Origin: DATARH01 sp036489765
GTDB taxonomy: Bacteria > Pseudomonadota > Alphaproteobacteria > ATCC43930 > CGMCC-115725
Direction: 5' to 3'
NCBI GenBank assembly: GCA_036489765.1
Contig: DASXFE010000149.1
Coordinates: 1-64,000 of the forward strand
DNA: 64,000 bases
Shown here piece by piece: positions 60,698 through 64,000 of this stretch. Below the pieces are notes generated by a model. It did no database searches and was not told where the DNA came from. It saw only the letters and a list, made by a program, of their open reading frames with translations. The first letter of the stretch is position 1. Each line of letters starts with the position of its first letter. The translations under genes were made by a program, and so were the position numbers.

Positions 60698-60994
60698 TCA
60701 ATCGCTCGCGGTCAGCACCGTGTCAACGCCGACGATCTGCCTTATGCACCGGGCGATGTAATCGACCGTGTCCCGCTCGACCCCGGCGATGCGGATCTCG
60801 ATCGACAGCGCCGTGTCGGACACCGCACTGTGCCAGAAACCCGGCACCAGCCCGCGCTTCGCGAACAGTTCCATGACGCGCGGCATCACGCCCGGCTCGG
60901 CGCGGGCCTGGACGGCAAAGTGAGCGGAGGGAGAAAAATTCGCGTCCGGGTTCGCTGCGGGGACGTTAGCAGCGAGGGACAGGGAGGACGACAT
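60698..60994 (-). CDS. Small ACT-domain-like protein
   Basis: 98 residues starting MSSSLSLAANVP. Residues about 30-95 (FAVQARAEPGVMPRVMELFA, then RGLVPGFWHS, TALSIEIRIAGVERDTVDYI) follow the beta-alpha-beta-beta-alpha-beta ACT pattern of acetolactate synthase small subunits, which sense amino acids. It is much shorter than IlvN/IlvH, with one ACT unit and no partner enzyme nearby. It lies 6 bases upstream of the Nudix gene and is probably co-transcribed with it. An ATG at 61012 would add six residues. Confidence 0.6.
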   Translation of the reverse strand: MSSSLSLAANVPAANPDANFSPSAHFAVQARAEPGVMPRVMELFAKRGLVPGFWHSAVSDTALSIEIRIAGVERDTVDYIARCIRQIVGVDTVLTASD

Positions 60995-61033
60995 CGACAC
61001 ACTCCTCGGCAATATAGCGACGAATCAGCACGG

Positions 61034-61056
61034 CCCGAGCCTCGGTAAGGCTCGGG
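61034..61056. other. Perfect eight-pair hairpin upstream of the ACT-like gene
   Basis: CCCGAGCC and GGCTCGGG are exact inverted copies around TCGGTAA. It lies about 40 bases before the ACT-like start, on the leader side of that minus-strand gene. It could be an operator or leader hairpin; there is no T-run for termination. Confidence 0.4.
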
Positions 61057-61211
61057 TGGCTAATTCGCCGGATGCCGGCAGGATGTGCCCGGTACGTCAT
61101 GTCGGGCGGTGTATCCCTGTGCCTCGTCCTCGTCAAGGCGCGGCCCCGCATCGTGGCATTGTTATTCCGCGCGGGCTGGCCTAAACCACCTTAAGCAACC
61201 GGAGATTTATC

Positions 61212-61433
61212 ATGACGCCGATACGGATCGCCGCGCTGGCCGCCCTCTGCATCGGCGTCATGGGCTGCGACTGGGGCGGGCCGCCGCAGCGAGCCAGCGA
61301 TATCCAGAACCTGCACGGGATCAGCGACGACATCTCGGCCACGACGATGACCGATTCCGACCGCCGCTGGGCGCACGACCCCAACGACGCCACGACGCTG
61401 CCGAACAATTACGAGACCCACGACATTCCGTAG
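61212..61433 (+). CDS. Small putative lipoprotein
   Basis: 73 residues. MTPIRIAALAALCIGVMGC is a short lipoprotein-type signal with Cys19 as the lipidation site, although the lipobox (VMGC) is imperfect. The mature part DWGGPPQRASDIQNLHG and the rest is polar, Asp/Thr-rich and probably unstructured. GGAG is 7 bases upstream. No family recognised. Confidence 0.65.
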   Translation: MTPIRIAALAALCIGVMGCDWGGPPQRASDIQNLHGISDDISATTMTDSDRRWAHDPNDATTLPNNYETHDIP

Positions 61434-61549
61434 GGCGGACAAGCAGGCCGCAATCCCCCGGTCTTTCGGCTGCCGCTTCCTCGCCCGCGGCGCAGTGCGC
61501 AGCGCTTTTCCACCCTGCCGCTCTCGCCCGGCGCTATGATCGGCGGACG

Positions 61550-61741
61550 ATGAGAGTTTTCCTGACCGTCCTTTTGTGCCTCGCGCTCGCCGGAGTGCTG
61601 GCGATCCTCGGCGCCGGCCTCGTGACGATCGTGCGCGGCGGCAACCCGCAGCGTTCGAACAAGCTGATGCAGGCCCGGGTGATCATGCAGGCGGTTGCGC
61701 TCGTGATCCTCGGGCTCCTGATGATGCTGGCGAACCGCTGA
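61550..61741 (+). CDS. Twin-transmembrane (HIG1-like) small protein
   Basis: 63 residues: two hydrophobic helices (FLTVLLCLALAGVLAILGAG and IMQAVALVILGLLMMLA) joined by VTIVRGGNPQRSNKLMQARV, the conserved basic loop of HIG1-type proteins. In eukaryotes such proteins associate with respiratory complexes. It precedes the adenosyltransferase gene by 7 bases, a pairing I remember from alphaproteobacteria. Confidence 0.82.
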   Translation: MRVFLTVLLCLALAGVLAILGAGLVTIVRGGNPQRSNKLMQARVIMQAVALVILGLLMMLANR

Positions 61742-61748
61742 CCCCGCG

Positions 61749-62312
61749 ATGGTACGGCTCACCAAGATCTATACGCGCGGCGGCGACAAGGGGCTGACCT
61801 CGCTCGGTGACGGCACGCGGGTGCCCAAGCAATCGCTGCGGGTCGAGGCTTACGGCACGGTCGACGAGGCGAATGCCGCGCTCGGGCTCGCCCGGCTGCA
61901 CACGGCGGGCGACGACGACGCGATGCTCGGCCGCATCCAGAACGAGCTCTTCGATCTCGGCGCCGACCTGTGCACGCCAGAGGACGGAAGCCGCGCCGCC
62001 GGGGCCTTGCGCGTGCTGCCGTCTCAGGTAAAGCGGCTCGAAACCGAGATCGACCGGATGAACAAGGAGCTGCAGCCGCTCAACTCGTTCATCCTGTCGG
62101 GCGGCAGCCCGGCCGCGGCCCATCTTCACCTCGCCCGCACGGTTACCCGCCGCGCCGAGCGGCTCGTCGCGGCCCTGGCGGCCGAGGAGAAAGTCAATCC
62201 CGAGGCGCTCAAATACCTGAACCGCCTCTCCGATCACCTGTTCGTGCTGGCTAGAAGGGTCAACGATAACGGCGCCGCCGATGTGCTATGGCAGCCCGGC
62301 GCGACGCGATAG
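61749..62312 (+). CDS. Cob(I)alamin adenosyltransferase, PduO type
   Basis: 187 residues. It transfers adenosyl from ATP to cob(I)alamin to make AdoCbl. KIYTRGGDKGLTSLGDG is the N-terminal ATP-binding region, followed by RVEAYGTVDEANAALGLARL, and the helical core ends KYLNRLSDHLFVLARRVN. It supplies the cofactor for ethanolamine ammonia-lyase and class II ribonucleotide reductase, both encoded in this window. Confidence 0.94.
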   Translation: MVRLTKIYTRGGDKGLTSLGDGTRVPKQSLRVEAYGTVDEANAALGLARLHTAGDDDAMLGRIQNELFDLGADLCTPEDGSRAAGALRVLPSQVKRLETEIDRMNKELQPLNSFILSGGSPAAAHLHLARTVTRRAERLVAALAAEEKVNPEALKYLNRLSDHLFVLARRVNDNGAADVLWQPGATR

Positions 62313-62324
62313 GAGGCAAAGCGC

Positions 62325-62720
62325 ATGGTCACCCTCGAATTGATGAAGGCGATTTCGGCCGCGTTCAATGCGCGCGATGTCGAGCGGATCGTGTCGTTTT
62401 TCGCCGAGGACGGGGTGTTCTGCCTGTCGCGCGGGCCAGAGCCGGTGGGGCGGACGCTGAAGGGCAAGGCGGTCATCCGCCAGGTCCTGGCCGACCGCTT
62501 CAAGCAGATCCCGGATATGCGCTGGGAGAACGAGGAATACATCCTTGCCCCAGGGAACGACAGCAGCCGGGCGGTCTCGATCTGGACCGTCAAGGGCAAA
62601 GGTGGTGACGGCGAGGTGCTGAACTATCAGGGCTGCGACATCTACACCTTCGGCCCCGACGACAAGATCGTGCACAAGAACACGTTCTGGAAGATCGTCG
62701 AGGCGCGGACCCTGTATTGA
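62325..62720 (+). CDS. NTF2/SnoaL-like protein
   Basis: 131 residues with the cone-shaped NTF2 fold: MKAISAAFNARDVERIVSFF, then EDGVFCLSRGPEPVGRTLKG and VIRQVLADRFKQIPDMRW. Members bind or isomerise small hydrophobic molecules. GGAGG lies 8 bases before the ATG, 13 bases after the adenosyltransferase gene, so it may share its transcript. Confidence 0.85.
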   Translation: MVTLELMKAISAAFNARDVERIVSFFAEDGVFCLSRGPEPVGRTLKGKAVIRQVLADRFKQIPDMRWENEEYILAPGNDSSRAVSIWTVKGKGGDGEVLNYQGCDIYTFGPDDKIVHKNTFWKIVEARTLY

Positions 62721-62733
62721 GTGGCGGCCGGTC

Positions 62734-63216
62734 CTAGATCGGAGATTTCGACCGCGCGGCAACGAATTCGCCGCCGGCCTCGGCCGTGTCGCCCAGGAAA
62801 TAGGCCTCGGCATGGCGTACGGCCCAGTTCCAGGCACGCAGGCCAAAGCCCACGAGGCGGGGCATCCGGGCGCGGCAGACCGCGACCTTGCGCACGGTTT
62901 CGGTGACGTGCCAGACGCTTGTCGTTCCGGCCGGGAAAAACGCCGAGTCGCCCGGGCCGAGCCGGCGCATCTCGTTGTTGTGGTCGGTAATCCAGACCTC
63001 CCCGGACAGGATCTGGACCGTCTCGTCGATGCTGTATTCCCAGCGGAACCGACCTTCGGTGCACGACCAGACGATCAGCCGCATCGCGGAATCGCCGGTG
63101 CGCGCGATCTCCGCGCTGCGCGCCTGCGGATTTCCCTCAAGCACCCATTCCCGCGGGAATGGCGAGGGCGCCAGGTCGAGGGTGGAAGGGTTGGCCGTCA
63201 CAATGCCCAAGGTCAT
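62734..63216 (-). CDS. Cupin-domain protein (DUF861 type)
   Basis: 160 residues. LIVWSCTEGRFRWEYSIDET and GEVWITDHNNEMRRLGPGD are the two cupin boxes of the DUF861 (cupin_3) group, related to ureidoglycolate-type and sugar-binding cupins. Metal ligands are not obvious. It converges with the NTF2-like gene, and the last 30 residues (SVWHVTETVRKVAVCRARMP onwards) extend past the barrel. Confidence 0.82.
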   Translation of the reverse strand: MTLGIVTANPSTLDLAPSPFPREWVLEGNPQARSAEIARTGDSAMRLIVWSCTEGRFRWEYSIDETVQILSGEVWITDHNNEMRRLGPGDSAFFPAGTTSVWHVTETVRKVAVCRARMPRLVGFGLRAWNWAVRHAEAYFLGDTAEAGGEFVAARSKSPI

Positions 63217-63469
63217 CGCCGCTCCTAACGAACTGCATCGCGTAGACGGGCGTTATCAAAGGGATGGCGCTTTAATTTTTGGTGAAAAGCGGAGGTTTTA
63301 TTTGAGGCGGGACAGGGACTCGAAAAAGTTTCTCTCGTGTGGACTCTTTGGCGGGCCGGAGGCGCCTTTGCCTTGGGCCGCGGGCCGCCGGGTGCGCCGC
63401 GTCGCCTTGAACCTTGCCTTCACCGTGCGCGCGTGCACAATTCGCCGCCCAATCCGTTAGCGAGGCAAG

Positions 63470-64000
63470 ATGAAAGCGCTGGTCGCGGTCAAGCGGGTGG
63501 TCGACTACAACGTCAAGGTTCGCGTCAAGGCGGACCACACGGGCGTTGAGACCGCCAACGTCAAGATGTCGATGAACCCGTTCGACGAGATCGCCGTCGA
63601 GGAGGCGCTGCGCCTGCGTGAGGCAGGGACCGTCGAGGAGGTCATCGTCGTGTCGCTCGGCGTCCAGCAATGCACCGAGACGATCCGCACCGGGCTCGCG
63701 ATGGGCGCCGATCGCGGCGTCCTCGTGCAGACCGACGTCGAATTGCAACCGCTCGCGGTCGCGAAATTGCTCAAGGCGGTGATCGACCAGGAAAAGCCTG
63801 AGATCGTCATCGTCGGCAAGCAGGCGATCGACGACGATTGCAACCAGACGGGCCAGATGCTCGCTGCGCTGCTCGGCTGGCCGCAGGCGACCTTTGCCTC
63901 GAAGCTGACGGTCAGCGGCGACGGCGCCGAGATCATCCGCGAGGTCGATGGCGGGCTCGAGACGATCTCGTGCAAATTGCCGCTCTTGCTGACGACCGAT
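63470..64000 (+). CDS. etfB: Electron transfer flavoprotein beta subunit, partial
   Basis: The first 177 codons; the gene continues beyond the window. MKALVAVKRVVDYNVKVRVK, NPFDEIAVEEALRLREAG, RTGLAMGADRGVLVQT and VIVGKQAIDDDCNQTGQMLA are typical ETF-beta, which carries AMP structurally and helps pass electrons from acyl-CoA dehydrogenases to ETF-quinone oxidoreductase. No strong ribosome site is visible; GAGG lies about 6 bases before the ATG. Confidence 0.95.
   Translation, partial: MKALVAVKRVVDYNVKVRVKADHTGVETANVKMSMNPFDEIAVEEALRLREAGTVEEVIVVSLGVQQCTETIRTGLAMGADRGVLVQTDVELQPLAVAKLLKAVIDQEKPEIVIVGKQAIDDDCNQTGQMLAALLGWPQATFASKLTVSGDGAEIIREVDGGLETISCKLPLLLTTD

Noticed and set aside
60966..61100. 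A 44-codon minus-strand ORF (MTYRAHPAGIRRISHPS...) upstream of the ACT-like gene
   Set aside because: No ribosome site and it overlaps the ACT-like start; not supported enough to list, though the sequence looks fairly ordered.

Overview
The window looks like chromosomal DNA from a high-GC alphaproteobacterium. The base composition is strongly GC-rich, and several gene blocks have orders I remember from alphaproteobacteria: prfB-mrcA-(x)-rne, hslO-argF-argD, chorismate mutase-hisC-tyrosine-branch dehydrogenase with a nearby DUF2125 gene and ChaC, ftsE-ftsX-ydcF-plsC, tlpA/argH-lptM-lysA-TIGR02302, and twin-TM protein-PduO adenosyltransferase-(x)-etfB. I cannot name the genus. The synteny is from memory and was not searched. 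I see no phage, integrase, transposase, CRISPR array, rRNA or tRNA.

Layout. 1-5 kb: trmJ (cut by the window), cysS, an LplT-like MFS carrier, an SDR gene with an in-frame amber codon, and prfB with a programmed frameshift. 5-17.7 kb: mrcA, an SHS-type MFS carrier where amiC would be expected, rne, an M48 protease, a DsbA-like protein, hslO, argF and argD. 17.8-27.9 kb: accessory genes (unknown membrane protein, DHA2 exporter, recX, PaiB-like protein, LysE, glutathione peroxidase, Tlc-like carrier, exported Rossmann protein, flavin monooxygenase, a Tyr/Gly/His-rich secreted protein, metallophosphoesterase). 27.9-34.1 kb: aromatic amino acid genes, an ABM protein, a DUF2125 protein, a probable selenoprotein and chaC. 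34.2-42.8 kb: an amidohydrolase remnant, eutBC, a class III cyclase, a GH17-FG-GAP protein and nrdJ. 42.8-50.8 kb: plsC-ydcF-ftsX-ftsE and a five-gene Liv-type ABC transporter. 50.8-64 kb: a DUF882 protein, TIGR02302, lysA, lptM, argH, tlpA, an esterase, two unknown ORFs, gluQ, a Nudix protein, an ACT-like protein, small membrane and lipoproteins, a PduO-type adenosyltransferase, an NTF2-like protein, a cupin and the start of etfB.

The most notable item is at 32551-33318. A glutaredoxin-fold domain joined to a DinB-like domain has an in-frame TGA exactly where the first cysteine of the redox CxxC motif should be, giving UxxC. A foldable hairpin follows the TGA. This is best explained as a selenocysteine codon, so ordinary gene calling would lose the N-terminal 95 residues.

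Other themes. Cobalamin: the window holds AdoCbl-dependent ethanolamine ammonia-lyase and ribonucleotide reductase, plus the adenosyltransferase that makes their cofactor. Repeats: at least six kinds of long palindromic intergenic elements abut or overlap stop codons, and one supplies the last codons of chaC.
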